A DNA stretch of 64,000 nt from Liolophura sinensis (Eukaryota; Mollusca; Polyplacophora; Chitonida; Chitonidae). The stretch covers positions 17,603,338 through 17,667,337 of the forward strand of contig NC_088302.1 of the NCBI RefSeq assembly GCF_032854445.1, read 5' to 3'. Numbering within the stretch: the first letter of the stretch is position 1; each line of letters begins with the position of its first letter. Below, in pieces: positions 1 to 12,001 of this stretch. Below the pieces are notes generated by a model. That model saw nothing but the letters and a program-made list of their open reading frames with translations, had not been told where the DNA came from and made no database searches. Made by a program: the position numbers and the translations under genes.

Positions 1-237
1 AAACAGGGAAAATACATAAGAGTAATATATGCCATCGACCTTTCGGATAACCTAAGTACAGAGTACATGGATGCAATTGTGCACGACACTACTTCACTTA
101 TGAGTCGATGGTCAGGTTTGATAATGGAGGAAATCGATTAAATCCCTCACGAGATAGGCCAATCTGACAGCCTCCAGACTTTTCAGTCATAACTGACCAA
201 GCGACAGATGGAATTAAAGCTGACTTGTGTTTAAACT

Positions 238-325
238 TGCGGGTAGTCGTGGGTTTTCCCTGGGCTCTGCCCGGTTTCCTCCCACCATAATGGTAATCGT
301 ATAAGTGAAATATTCTTGGTGTGTT
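238..325 (+). mobile_element. SINE-A fragment (body)
   Basis: Matches the middle and 3' part of the family A consensus defined by the full copies at 26050 and 46429: GTCGTGGGTTTTCCCTGGGC, GGTTTCCTCCCACCATAATG, GTGAAATATTCTTG. The tRNA-like head and A-rich tail are missing. Confidence 0.7.
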
Positions 326-644
326 TTCATCACATTTCATCACACCAGCTTTGGAGACTCTTAGCAATAGAATGAGCTCACAGTAATGTGAGTTCGGAGG
401 TAGAATTCCAGCTATGCCACGCCTGACCGGCAATTTGAAGGTTAATATTGTTTACTTTGCTTTGTGTTTATAACGAACAAATTTCAGCATATATCCGCTA
501 TTCAAACTTTCATCACTCAGTGAACGTGTAACTACTTTCTTTCAACACACGTGTGCAAATAAGAAAAAAAAGTCTGTTTTATCTATGGAGATTAACTTTG
601 AAAAAAAGGATATGATGTCAATGAGGTTTTCATTTTATTCTCCA

Positions 645-862
645 AGAGTTCAAGCTCAGCTCATGCTAGCTTCCTCTCCGTTTGTAGGTGGGAAGATCTG
701 TCCGCAACCTGCGAATGGTCGTGGGTTTCTCCCGGCCTCTACCCGGTTTCCTCCCACCATAATGCCGGCCGCCGTCGTATAAGTGAAATATTCTTGATTA
801 CGGCGTAAAACACACCAATTCAATATCCATTAACATCCAATAATCCAATAAATAAATCATTG
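645..862 (+). mobile_element. SINE-A copy, head truncated
   Basis: Starts near the B-box-like GAGTTCAAG and runs through the GTGGGTTTCTCCC body to GGCGTAAAACACACCAAT and an AATAAATAA tail. Confidence 0.75.
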
Positions 863-1596
863 GTGCTTATAAAACCAATGACAAATGGAATTAAACATTG
901 GACCTCATTGCTGTTTATAAAACTAGCAAAAGATAAGGAGAATTATATGTAATTACATGTAATTATCCTTTACACCTCGAACAAGTTCACTCACTCACAT
1001 CTCTTACAAACATTAATAACAAGTGTTGTCATACAAAAATGTTCGAGGCAAAGCTGGTTACCATAGCAATGGGCTTACCGGAACCGTATCCGGAACCAGG
1101 CGTACAACTATCATATGTTCAATTACCATATTTAAGTTATCTTTACTCTCCTCAAATTTAAAGGTTCTCCAAATTTATGTGGTTTCCTGATAATTCATGT
1201 TTAATATTATGCATTCATGAATGGACGTGACAAAAGCGTGCTGCACATAAAGCACACTATTCAACTCCAGGAAAGTTACGGTCAAAGAAAGGTGAAATAG
1301 GAGAGTAGTTTATTTGTGCAGATTTCAGAATAACCTGCACTAAATGTATGCATCGAAACAGACAATCGTATACCAACCGTCAGCCAACATGGACGTTCGA
1401 GGTCAATAATCACAAGGCCAGTTCCCACAACGACGTATAACACAGACCGCTAAAGAACTCAGCAAGTTTATAAGGTACGAAATTAGAACGAAATCAGGCA
1501 AAGAGAAGCGGCCAATAGTTTTCAGTTTGAAGCGATAAGGGGAGCCAACATGCAAACAATAACTATACCATTGTTTAACAGAGAAAAAATGTTTAC

Positions 1597-3131
1597 CTGT
1601 GTGAATACCGATACGAAGCTGTAGTTTTTGGTGGACCATGTGTGGTATTCTGTAAGCGGCAATCCCCTTTAGTAATCCTAAGGACAAAATGCCGATCTCT
1701 ACCGCGTGCCGACTTCCGTTGCGTTGGGGCAAGCCACTGGCCACCATGTATGCATCTCCGATTGTTTCCACCTTGTACACGTCGTACAGGTCTATGTAGT
1801 CGTCGAAGAACTGATATAGGCTATTGAGGAACTCCACGACCTCCATGGGAGAGCTCTGAGCCGAAATGTGGGTGAAACCCATGATATCGCTGAAGTAAAT
1901 TGAAACGCTTTCGAAGAATTCAGCGTTCACGGGTTCGTTTCTTTTCAGTTGCAATGCCACCTGTTTTGGCAGCATCTGAAACAAGAGCTGATCCGATTTG
2001 TATTTTTCCTTTTCCAGTTCAAATGATTTTTGAGCCGCGTGCTGGGCGTAACCCTGAAGATCAGTCGTAAGATTTTTGACTAAAAAAAATAGAATAGTTG
2101 ACATGATGGCGATAAGGCTGAAAATTACCACAGCCGTCAATACCGAGCCGTTTGCTTTATTCATTCTGTTGGATATTGCTGAAAATATGTCCTTTTTGAG
2201 GTTCGATTTTACATCACTTAACAGGGAGAGATACTCCAGCATAATTTCGTAGTAAGTGTTGACGTCTATTGGAAAATTAGCAAAATCGTTTCCCAGGATA
2301 ATAGCATTATATTCCCGCATTTTGGCGGTGACATTGGTTTCTTTGTCGAGCAAATTTTTATACATTTCAGTACTGGATGTGGCATAGAGGAGGGCGTTAT
2401 TCAAGTGTTCATCTCGAAGGACTGTGTTGGCTAAATACTCGTTCAGATCTTCCTCGTGTGTCTCGCCAGCCAAAACGAACTCGATTCCAGGCTGGATCGT
2501 TATGCCAGTATTCTCCTGGGCGAGAATGATTTGTGTGTAAGCCAGCAAAAGATTCCACAGGTCATTGCTGTTCAAACTTTTAATTGTGTAGGCTATAGCT
2601 GTCAAGAGCTTCAGGATTAAGTCGTTGTAAAATCTCATGAACTCATCCGTCTCCTCGTGCGTTCTGTTCGCGCCATTGATCAGAGTATAGCGGGAAGTGC
2701 GCAGCAGCGAAATAACGTCACTGGTTTCGTTGCTGCAGGCTGACCAATCGGATATCAGCGAGAGTTTGTAGTTCGTTATGTTGTAATATGTAGACAAGTG
2801 GTCTTCCTCTAGATGGGACAGAGTTTCGAAAACATACATCGTTTTGGCGCGTTCGAACTGAAGGGCTTCAATCAGGTCACCGATTAGATGACAGGCTGTT
2901 ATCGTGTTTTCTATCTCATTTAGACGGCTACGTTGTGAAATGGCGTCACTAAGCAGGAGGAGGAGAATATCAAGACCCCAGCCAGAGGTATAAAAATGAC
3001 AAAGAGCATCCGAGCAAGCTGAATCTTTTTGCCGCGGTCAGACAACGGATTGGGGGAACATAAGCGCCCCAAAACACCCAAAGGTTTGGACGAAACGTTA
3101 TAGCTGTAGGACCGAAATGAGGCACGGGAAC
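1597..3131 (-). CDS. NIT-domain receptor guanylate cyclase, one large exon (partial gene)
   Basis: Probable membrane guanylate cyclase making cGMP from GTP. The exon opens after an acceptor (TTTTCAG ending at 3132) and closes at donor G|GTAAAC (1597/1596, phase 1). In order it encodes a basic cytoplasmic segment, a first membrane helix (around [18 protein letters not shown]), an extracellular alpha-helical region like the NIT nitrate/nitrite-sensing domain ([15 protein letters not shown]), a second helix ([20 protein letters not shown]), a coiled-coil linker ([11 protein letters not shown]) and the first half of the cyclase domain. Metal-binding Asp residues lie in FSDIMGF and ETIGDAYM, and the Glu of VETIGD is typical of GTP-specific cyclases. 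The exon stops after RIGIHTG, a common intron position in this family. Sequence past 1597 is intron read-through. No exon for the remaining catalytic half was found to the left, so the gene probably runs off the window. The first helix and the NIT region are in different frames (see 2952-2968). NIT cyclases are known from invertebrates; the ligand is unknown. Confidence 0.8.
2952..2968 (-). other. Apparent 1-nt frameshift in the guanylate cyclase exon
   Basis: On the minus strand the first helix reads up to LIFSSS in one frame. The continuation [18 protein letters not shown] and the whole NIT region lie in another. The switch falls in a short CCT-repeat tract (GGAGGAGGA on the plus strand). 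One missing C in that tract would reconcile the frames. No GT/AG pair offers an intron here. A base-calling indel or a recent mutation would look the same. Confidence 0.7.
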
Positions 3132-3239
3132 CTGAAAAGACAATTAAATGGGAGGAAAATGTGAAAAGGATTTAGGCATGAACACAAAGATCATCAAAAA
3201 CTTACTATGTTTTTGTTGCAGTTTTTCACTGAATTGAAA

Positions 3240-3704
3240 GCATTTAACTCTGTGACCATCGTTCAAGGTCAGTGTCAAGATTTATTATTTTATTATTTTT
3301 TATGCATATTTTCCACCAACACTCGATAATCTCCGGCCTTCTCTGAAGCCAAAAAAAAAAATTCTCCCTCATCCCCGTGACAAAAAGTCTGACTTCTAAT
3401 AATATATTAAATACAAGCCATTCGGAGAATGTTGTCATCTATGGAAGGTTAACACAGTCAATGGGATGATCGCCGGGTTCCCCAACCAATATTTGGATAT
3501 CTGTCTGCTCCGACATTTAAAAACTTTTCACTTTACTTGCTAGAAAATTTATCCAAACTTCATGTTAGATCTAAAAACAAGCAGAATATTAGAAAAAGAC
3601 TAAGACTGTTTGACTTTAGTGTCCATAAATATAATTGCTTGTTCATAAATATAACTGCGAGAGAAAAATCAGAAGTGATTTCGCCGAATTAGGTGGCGAG
3701 AACT
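3240..3704. other. AT-rich interval before the gap
   Basis: Upstream of the guanylate cyclase exon there is a good minus-strand donor (A|GTAAGT near 3203). The reading frame leading into it has a stop and no usable ATG, so I do not call the 5' exon. Confidence 0.4.
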
Positions 3705-3904
3705 NNNNNNNNNNNNNNNNNNNNNNNNNNNNNNNNNNNNNNNNNNNNNNNNNNNNNNNNNNNNNNNNNNNNNNNNNNNNNNNNNNNNNNNNNNNNNNNN
3801 NNNNNNNNNNNNNNNNNNNNNNNNNNNNNNNNNNNNNNNNNNNNNNNNNNNNNNNNNNNNNNNNNNNNNNNNNNNNNNNNNNNNNNNNNNNNNNNNNNNN
3901 NNNN
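3705..3904. other. Assembly gap (200 N)
   Basis: Exactly 200 N, the same length as the second gap at 36430, so probably a placeholder of arbitrary size. SINE-A sequence lies directly to its right. Confidence 0.99.
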
Positions 3905-4075
3905 CAAATCCAGGGGGGAAAATCCACGACCACCCGCAGGTTGTTTCCAGACCTTCCCACGCAGGAGCGGAGAGGAAATAAACCAGGATCAGCTGGATCG
4001 CACTGGTGAGAGGCCCCCTGGATCAATGTCCTGCGCCAGCACACTAACCTCTAGTCCACGGGGGGCCAATCAGCA
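3905..4075 (-). mobile_element. SINE-A copy cut by the gap
   Basis: Reverse complement of the family A body and head: a GGGGAAAATCCACGACCACC-like stretch, then GGTGAGAGGCCCCC and a tRNA-like head ending at GGGGGCC. The tail side is lost in the gap. Confidence 0.7.
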
Positions 4076-4264
4076 TAATGATATCCTATAGATTCGAAAT
4101 CACAGGTCCTACTGGAAAACTATCGTGGACGTCGCCATGGGATGGATGAAGATAGGGAAAGGGCAGAAGGCTCTAAATCTACTATTTAACTACATTTAAT
4201 TCATATAATAAGAGCTTGCTTAAAATGTCTCAAGGGCGGGACAAAATTCTGAATTGCTTTAGGT

Positions 4265-4490
4265 CAATTGGAGGCCACCGTGGCCGAGGGGTTTAGCACG
4301 CCAGCGCGGCGTAATAACGCAGGAACCTCTCACCAATGCGGTGTCCTTGAGTTCAAGTCCAGCTCACGCTGGCTTCTTCTCCAGCCAAGCGTGGGAAGAT
4401 CTGCAGTAATGGTCGTGGGTTTCCCCGGGCTCTGCCCGGTTTCCTCTCACCATAATGCTGGCCGCCGTCGTATAAGTTAAACGCATGACA
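4265..4490 (+). mobile_element. SINE-A copy, nearly full head and body
   Basis: Has the tRNA-like head (GGCCGAGGGGTTTAGCACGC and GAGTTCAAGTCC as A- and B-box-like parts) and the body up to GCCGCCGTCGTATAAG. The tail is missing. Confidence 0.8.
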
Positions 4491-6145
4491 ACATAATTTA
4501 AATGAATACATGCTTGTAACTATGTAACTAACTGTATTTTTTTTTTTTGCATTTTTTTTCTTTAGCGTGTCACTTTTAAAGCTCCTAATAGAAACAACAT
4601 TAAGCAAGTAAAACGTTTCAGATTCCTAGTCTTATTATTGGTTGCCGGGTCAGACGGCAATCTGGATATTTCCTCAGTTTGTGTGCATCAAGGGGGATGT
4701 CAAGTACTATCAGCCTATAGAGCCAGTACAATGTGATATGCGCCATGTTTGTTGTGTCGGATCGAGCACTATCTTCAGACAGAATTTATAAAATTAGAGA
4801 CAACACTATACAACAAATGTATATATGTATTGATAAAGCATCCCCAAAATTTAAAAGCATAGCCTACTTAATATTTTTTTTATGCACAAGCTAGATATCA
4901 CAGTTCAAAATAAGTTCAAAATAGCAGATAGTTATAGATGTCATATGGAAAGTGGATTAAGTAACAGTATTAAATATTATATTCAGAAAGTGTAATCCTA
5001 TTAACGATAATACTGTTGAGTTCAAATAAGCAAAAACGTCAATATCGGGAAAATCAAAATCGCTTCCATGTTATCTCGAATCTGATTGGATAAAACTGAG
5101 TGTTCGCAAGGCTAAGTTCATAAAGAAGTTCATAGCCCAATAGCATACCTGTTTCCCCTGCACAAGACGTCAGGCGATCCCTGTTTACCCGTCTTGCCAT
5201 CAATCGAGGTCTGGGACGAGATGCGGCTTCGTGTTTCGGGCTTCGCTAAAATGGCTTTAATCGTTAAGATCTGTTGCCGAAATAACTACATGTAATTTCA
5301 TGTCATTTGTTGCTCTGCTCTTTGAAATATAGGCGACATGCAACTGTCATGAACTTATCGACAAACTGTTGAACGTGACGTTAAGGCCCAAACAAACTGT
5401 TGGACGCGACGTTATATTCCAAACAAACTACTGGGACGCGACGTTATGGTCCAAACAAACTGTTGTGTTAAATCTGCCATACAGTGAGTGGCCTACGATT
5501 GTGTCTGTCTGAGTGATCCGCGTTTTAATCAGAGATGAAAGACTTCCTGGTAAAAGAAATAAGCACCATTCACTGCGAGTTTATTCCGGCACTATCACAC
5601 ACCCCAATGCTTAATAAACCGTCTTGTATTGACATATACTGCGAACAAAGGCGACCAACGTTCCATTTTGTAGGCTTACGCGCACTACTTCAAAAGCATG
5701 AGACAACTATTTCTATGAGAAGCAGTGTTATCACCTATAGTGTCCTTCGACATACACCCGGTTAATCTCACAGTCGATGCTCCTGAGTGGTTTCTCGATT
5801 CGTCTATGTACATATATGATTACCCTCCTGGGACTAGTGATAGAGCTAATAGCACCATCGCCTACTTGCATTGAAGAGCAGGAATCTGCTTTGTCGTTCA
5901 CTGTGCAGTCTACATTGAAGGAACGACTTATTTAATCCATTCAAATAAAAGTGCCTAATGAATTACTTATCTAATTATCTCTCTGGAAGTTTCCCACTAA
6001 AATACATACTACAAAGGGATGCTGCATACTTCGACGACTGAATGTCATGTGAATGAACAGAGCGAGTCACGGTATCCTAAGCATGTGTATAGCGCTTGAT
6101 ACGGGAAATAAAATGTTAGAAAGTCAACGACATGAGAAAGTCATG
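4491..6145. other. Intergenic DNA, no gene seen
   Basis: AT-rich. Only short random reading frames of 60-85 codons, with no family motif or splice-linked coding. One small tandem repeat at 5361-5465. Confidence 0.5.
5361..5465. repeat. 31-bp tandem repeat, about 3 copies
   Basis: Three consecutive units of the type AAACTGTTGGACGCGACGTT followed by a variable CCAAAC end. Units differ by a few bases. Confidence 0.8.
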
Positions 6146-6149
6146 ATAT

Positions 6150-6500
6150 AGGTCATGCCAGAGCGACAGGAAGAGGTCGTGTCAAGAGCAGCACGGAGAG
6201 GTCGTGCAAAGAGTGACAAGAAAAGGTCGTGCCAAGAACGACACGAAGAGGTCATGCACGAGCGACATGAAGAGATCATGCCAAGAGCGACAATAAAAGG
6301 GCGAGCCAAGAGTGACATGAAGTGGTCATGCCAAGAGCGGCGTGAAGAGGTAGTGTCATTACATGAGTACACTAGCCATGTCATGAGTGAAACACATAAG
6401 TCATGATATGAGCAACAAGACAAAAGTCACGCCATGAATAACACAAAGTAACCATGCCATGATCGACACGAAGAGGGCGTGAAATGAGCGGCATGAAGAA
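6150..6500. repeat. 24-bp degenerate minisatellite
   Basis: About 10-14 diverged units built on CAAGAGCGACATGAAGAGGT plus CGTG. The unit is eight codons long, so an open frame of a repeated QERHEEVM-like octapeptide appears on the plus strand, with a matching frame on the other strand. I see no start context, splice site or domain supporting real translation. Confidence 0.8.
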
Positions 6501-6600
6501 GTCAAGCTTGATAAATAAGAAAACATTAAAAGTTTCATTCCCATGAGCAGCACCAATAAGTCATGCAATGAGTGACAAATGAGTGACACAGTCACGACAT

Positions 6601-8808
6601 GATCGACACTAGTAATAGATCATACTGATTGACGAACCTTCATGTCAGGAGATGAAAGGCATGAGAAAGCATCACGAAAAGGCAGCCATGTAATGAGATG
6701 TGTCTTACGCACATGGGAGATACGCATCGCGACACGTGCGACTCAGAGCTTATCACGAAACGCGTTATGCTGGCGTACTAACTCTCTCGACCAAGAACGC
6801 CCCTAAGTGATAAAGAGACGACTGATAAAACAGGATAAATGAATGGTCGTGAAATGGTACCTACCATTTTCCATATTGTATTTGACGATATATGCACCTG
6901 CATGTGGAAATTACTGTTAGGCGACATTGATGTATGATCAATACAAATAGACGTACAAAATACAAGGAGTAACTGAAACTGTAACGACATTGTGATAACA
7001 GGAAGATAGTCTCACATTGCTGACTGGTCGATTTTTCCTCCTTCAGGGTTTTATTCTAACCGTTCATCTGAATACATAGAAAGTACATACACCTTTCCAC
7101 AAGCCCCTTAGCACCACAAGTGATGTCAAATGCAATTCGGAAGGCTTTCGTAGCATTGGTAGTTCCCCTTGGCCCTTACCAGATTCAGATACGTGCAAAC
7201 CGTTATGTGAGTAAAAAAACCCCACAAATTATTAAATACTGTATAATTACATTGTTTGCGTAGGTGCGTAAATCTGGCGGTAAACAGCAACGTCTGCCTT
7301 AAACATTTCCTTGGTTAATTGCTCCATAACACAGCAACGATCGATTCCATGAAGCCAGTTTTGACTTGCCTCAAAATTTGAAATGTGATTTAAGCAAGAT
7401 CAAATGGAGGTAGAGTAATAAACATCTGAGGTGTAAAAACAAGAGAAACTAAATCACCTTTGAAATTAAGGCCTATTATGAATCAGCCATTTGTGAATTG
7501 GTTTGGTGTAGTGAGATCAGGAAACTTTCATGGCAAGCTAACATGCCGTAGCTGCCATCTAAACATTGGAAGACGAACTAAAATGTTTTGCTCTCATTTT
7601 AGTTTGAGATCGCCAAGTGCAAAATTTAGCAACCAACAAAAATGACAGTTTTACGGATCTCTACAAAACAATCAGATGTGTTGTTAGCTGACAGGATTGT
7701 CTCCAAACTCTCGGTATCAAATTTAAAAAATGTATATTTACCAAATGTTACTTTACCAAACGGGCTTTTCGGCGTCCTGGGTATATCCGAGACCGACATG
7801 ACAGTCAGCGACAACAGATCGTACTAAACTCGGACAAGCGTTTTCAGCCAAAGTATTAGATGCTAAGAGGAGACTCGCAATGATGACAAGTTCATTATCA
7901 TCACTAAGAATCAGTTGGCACAGGCAAGAAAAAAGGGTTGTAATCGACTGACTGAAATAACAGACAGTGTGTTTTAACGCCTCTAACGCTCGTGTATCGG
8001 TATTCTATTTGTCAAATGCTGTTTTCATTTGGCCAGCTTTAATATAGGCAGCAGCACTAGGGTGTGACGCATTCTGTACATCCAATGATTTTTGGATCCC
8101 GCGTCGCACTCAAGGGGATTCCACTGGTAGATGATAAAACAAATGTCGCTTGGCGACATCCATTAAAGCTGTTTATTAAAAAGCAGCCGATGCACCAGAA
8201 GAGGCGAGTGTTGTCAATGGTTTATGGTAGTGGTGGGGTAATGATGGTTGGCGGGTTGCAGGGGGTAGGAGGAGTAAAGACAAACAGTTCCTGGTCTCCG
8301 ATAAAACTGTGACAGTTGTTTGTGACAGTAGTAGTATGGTATTTACATTCATGTTATACACCTGTTGTACCTGTACTTATTTCCCCTCAACCACAACCAG
8401 TTGTATTATAGCTAGTCCAAAACCCACAACGTGGATGTGCACTTGAGACAAATAATTTATGCACTCTTTTACAGATCTAGCAAGTACTTCATCAAATGAT
8501 CGTTATGTACAGGCCTACCTAGGCTTAACCATAGCCTCTTGGGCGGCGTTACCTGAGGCTGGGGCGGTCGACTGGGGGACGGGGGAAGTCCTTAAATAGC
8601 TACTCCATACATTTGTAAAGCCTTTTGCGTTTTATGATACAAGGTCACATGATATCGATGGAGACGACTTTGTTTCCTTCCATAAATCGTTGACAATTTA
8701 GAGAGTTTCATAGCGCCCTTTATAAGTCTTGTAACATCACTGAGTGGACAGCGAAAAGCCAGCTGGGGAAAAAAGAAAAGACAAAAAAAGTAGACCCAAA
8801 AGCTGCGT
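6601..8808. other. Intergenic DNA, no gene seen
   Basis: No repeat array and no recognisable coding motif. Open frames here are 60-80 codons and overlap on both strands. Confidence 0.45.
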
Positions 8809-8809
8809 T

Positions 8810-9322
8810 CACTCAAAAGATGATCTGTTAATCTTAACAGAAAGTCTGTTATCTGAGTGGTGCTAGAATGTATTCTGTTATTACAACATATAATTGTATC
8901 ATATTCAACGTAACATCCTGTTAGTCTAATACAATCTTTATTTAATAATTTATTTATTTATTTGTTTGGTGTTTTACGCCGTACTCCTCGAAATATTTCA
9001 CGTATACGACGGCGGCCAGCATAATGGTGGGATGAAACCTGGCAGAGCCCGTTGGGAAACCCACCGTCATCAGCAGGTTGCTGACAGATCTTACCACGTA
9101 CGGCGAGAGATGAGGCCAGCATGAGCTGGGATTGAGCTCACAGAGACAGTCTTCAGTGAGTGAGTGAGTGCTTAGGGTTTAATGTCACACTTAATAATCT
9201 TTATGTTGAAGCTATGGAATATGAAAGTTATATGTAACAGAATACTCTGCTACAATAACAGAATACACTGTAGTATCAATCAAACAGAATTTCTGTTAAA
9301 CTTAACACGGTGTTCTTTTGAT
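8810..9322. mobile_element. Foldback MITE split by a SINE
   Basis: Left half 8810-8940 (CACTCAAAAGATGATCTGTT to AATACAATCTTTA) and right half about 9186-9322 (AATCTTTATGTTGAAG to GTGTTCTTTTGA) match the two halves of the intact element at 27236-27477. The ends are inverted repeats built on CTGTTAA/TTAACAG. A minus-strand SINE-A (8938-9150) and a GTGAGTGAGTGAGTG stretch separate them. Confidence 0.7.
8938..9150 (-). mobile_element. SINE-A copy inserted in a MITE
   Basis: Begins with the tail complement TTATTTATTTATTTGTTTGG and runs through GGCGGCCAGCATAATGGTGG to GAGCTGGGATTGAGCTCACA. The tRNA-like head is mostly missing. Confidence 0.8.
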
Positions 9323-9942
9323 AGTTATAAATGCACTGTTAAGTGGGTTTTCGTCGAAAAGAATTATATAGAATGAACAGTAATAATGTGATGATGCATT
9401 TATGTACCATTAAATGCCTAACCACTTACCAAATGTCGATAAAATACTCTGGACTTTTATAAAAGCTTCTCGATACCTATTAACCACTAATTTGTTTATA
9501 TAAGCCTATTTAATACATATCAGATGTCTGTATTTTAATGGGGAACTTCCCCGGCCTGAAGTAAAGCGGCCGAAGCTTTGTAATCCGTTGTTTTATTACT
9601 GCCTTTTCGATGACGTTTAGTGAGCAAATTGGTGACGTATTACTCATGGTCAGTTCAGTTTGGACCCGAGTCACGGCAGGCGACATGAAATTCATGTAAG
9701 GCGACACTATTTGCATGTAATCAGATAGGCTTGTGCTCAAGCGTCAGTAATACCAGAAGTCCATTACCGGGAAGTATGCACTTTACACTTTTCTTCGATC
9801 TCTAACACATTATGTGTCGTATGCGCGTAGCCATGTATTTTTTTTCTCTGTAATGCACAGCAAAACCTTTGAGAAACAGCTGATGCATGATTGGTTCCAA
9901 ACGCGGTTGTGTTGAAATAGACGACAGAGTGAAGGAAAGACG

Positions 9943-10235
9943 CTTCGTCCCATCGTGCCATCGCTTCGTACATCGTCTCATCGGTTCATACCATCGTGCC
10001 ATTGCTTCGTACCATTGCCTCATCTCGCCAAACCATCGTATCATCGTTTTGTACCATCGTGTCATCGCTTGGTACCATCGCTTCGTGCCGTCGTCTCATC
10101 GTTTCCTAATAACGTGTCATCGCTTCGTACCATCGTGTTATCGGTTCGTGCCATCGTGCCATCGTTCCACCGGTTTCTACCATCGTGTCATCGATTCCTA
10201 CCATCGTGACATCGGTTCCTACTATCGCCTTGTAC
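9943..10235. repeat. 21-bp minisatellite, about 14 units
   Basis: Unit CTTCGTACCATCGTGTCATC plus G, with many substitutions. The unit is seven codons long, which keeps frames open on both strands (FVPSCHR-like on plus). I read the long frames here as by-products of the repeat. Confidence 0.85.
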
Positions 10236-11600
10236 CGTTGTGGGGCGATATTACAATACTGCGATGATGACAATAACTGACGTCACTATTCGGCACATTC
10301 TTTAGCCATTTTACGGGCATCTGTTTGAAACAGGTGGCCCCACAATGTCGACATATTTGAAGTACTGGAATGCCGAGTCGCTCTAACCAGTCACAATATA
10401 TATTGACTACACGCCGACTTCAGTACTTCGCGTGCCAAACGAGGAAGTAACCTGACTGAGAAACTTATTACTGTTCTACGGCATACTGAAGAATTATTCA
10501 CTATTTCATGTCCGCTGTTTTCATTAGTGGAGGAGACTGGAGAGCCCCGTGGAAACCACCAACACATGGCACATGACGAATTTCCTCAGCTGTGATGAAC
10601 AGACCTGCTCCCCATATTGTTGGAAGACGTTATTGACAACGTTAAAAAAATGTAAGACTGCGAAAACGGCCATGCGAATGTCATCAGTAACCGCATTGCA
10701 AATTCTGAAGTGTTTGGTATGACGTGAGGAGAGACTGGACTAGCTAATAGTGACATGTATTATTGTATGAGGCTTCAGCATGCATGCAACTTTATTTATT
10801 TATTACTTTCTTATTGCTGTTTATCGCCATACTCAGCAATGCATAATGTTTCACTTACACGTGAGTTTTATGGGTAGGGGAAACCGGAGTACCCAGGCTA
10901 CACCACGGCGTGTGGAAAGTCACGAGTGACGCACAGATATATTAACATCGCATTGGTGGGAAACGTGTATTCTTCTTAAATGGCTAAACTTTAAGAGGAC
11001 ATGTGGCGCTTTCACTGGAAACATGACAAGTGTCCTGTATAACACACACATTCGTAGTGCAACGCATGTAGAAAAAAGATTAGCAGTATGTACCAGAATA
11101 CCAATAATTCCAACCCTCAAATGAAAAAGAAAAGGATAATACCAGTTATGGCTATAAGTCGTAGACAATAATTAAATCTGATATTTATTAGTATGTTGAT
11201 CCGAATTATGGGACGTTATGTCTTTTATTTACCCAGATGAGGTAGCAGTCCTTGCAGATCAGGTAATGATTGTTCCTTTAGTTATTTCACCTGCAACTGG
11301 CATCCATGTTTCATCCGTTTAATCGATATTTGGACGTTAGGTAGTGTACCAGGCTAACATTCAGATAATATCGATTCGTATATAGACGTAAACTTATCCA
11401 GCTGTACTTACTTACCCTAAATCTGTATGGTTGGACTTGCCTTTGATTTAATTTGATAATGATTGGTAAATAAGCGACATTAATAAGAAACATCGTAATC
11501 CTGTTTCTAAAAACCCATTGTCCAGGCAACAGGAAAAGTTACTTCACTCTCGACCATTGAAATGAATTGGAATTTAATGCAAAAGGTAACAAGCATACGT
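10236..11600. other. Intergenic DNA, no gene seen
   Basis: At 10790-10920 there is a weak SINE-like remnant (TTTATTTATTTATTA, then GGGGAAACCGGAGTACCC on the plus strand). Nothing else was recognised. Confidence 0.4.
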
Positions 11601-12001
11601 GTCTCCTTGTGTGGGGAATGCACGCGACATGAAGACCTTGCGACATGTAGGAGATATACACATCAACTGTATGTTGTACTGCCCCTGTCATGATTTTTTT
11701 TTTGCTTGATAAAGTGCTTTAAAATTACGAAAACCAATCAAATACATACCAGCGTGATGTAAAGTTACAACTAAAATGAGTATGTAATTTCATGATATGA
11801 TAGTGTCTCCTTGTGTGGGGAATGCACGCGACATGAAGACCTCGCGACACGTAGGATATATACACATCAACTGTATATTGTACTGCCCCTTTCATGATTT
11901 TTTTTTGCTTGATAAAGTGCTTTAAAATTACGAAAACCAATCAAATACATACCAGCGTGATGTAAAGTTACAACTAAAATGAGTATGTAATTTCATGATA
12001 T
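11599..12001. repeat. 203-bp segmental tandem duplication (2 copies)
   Basis: GTGTCTCCTTGTGTGGGGAA starts at 11599 and again at 11802. The two units run in parallel to TATGTAATTTCATGATATG with only a few mismatches and a 1-2 base T-tract difference. Confidence 0.9.

Larger units (their letters stand above)
1..1590. other. Left flank without a recognised exon
   Basis: Contains two partial SINE-A copies and AT-rich DNA. I looked on the minus strand for the missing part of the guanylate cyclase domain (a GDTVNTASRMES-like motif) and did not find it. Confidence 0.5.
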
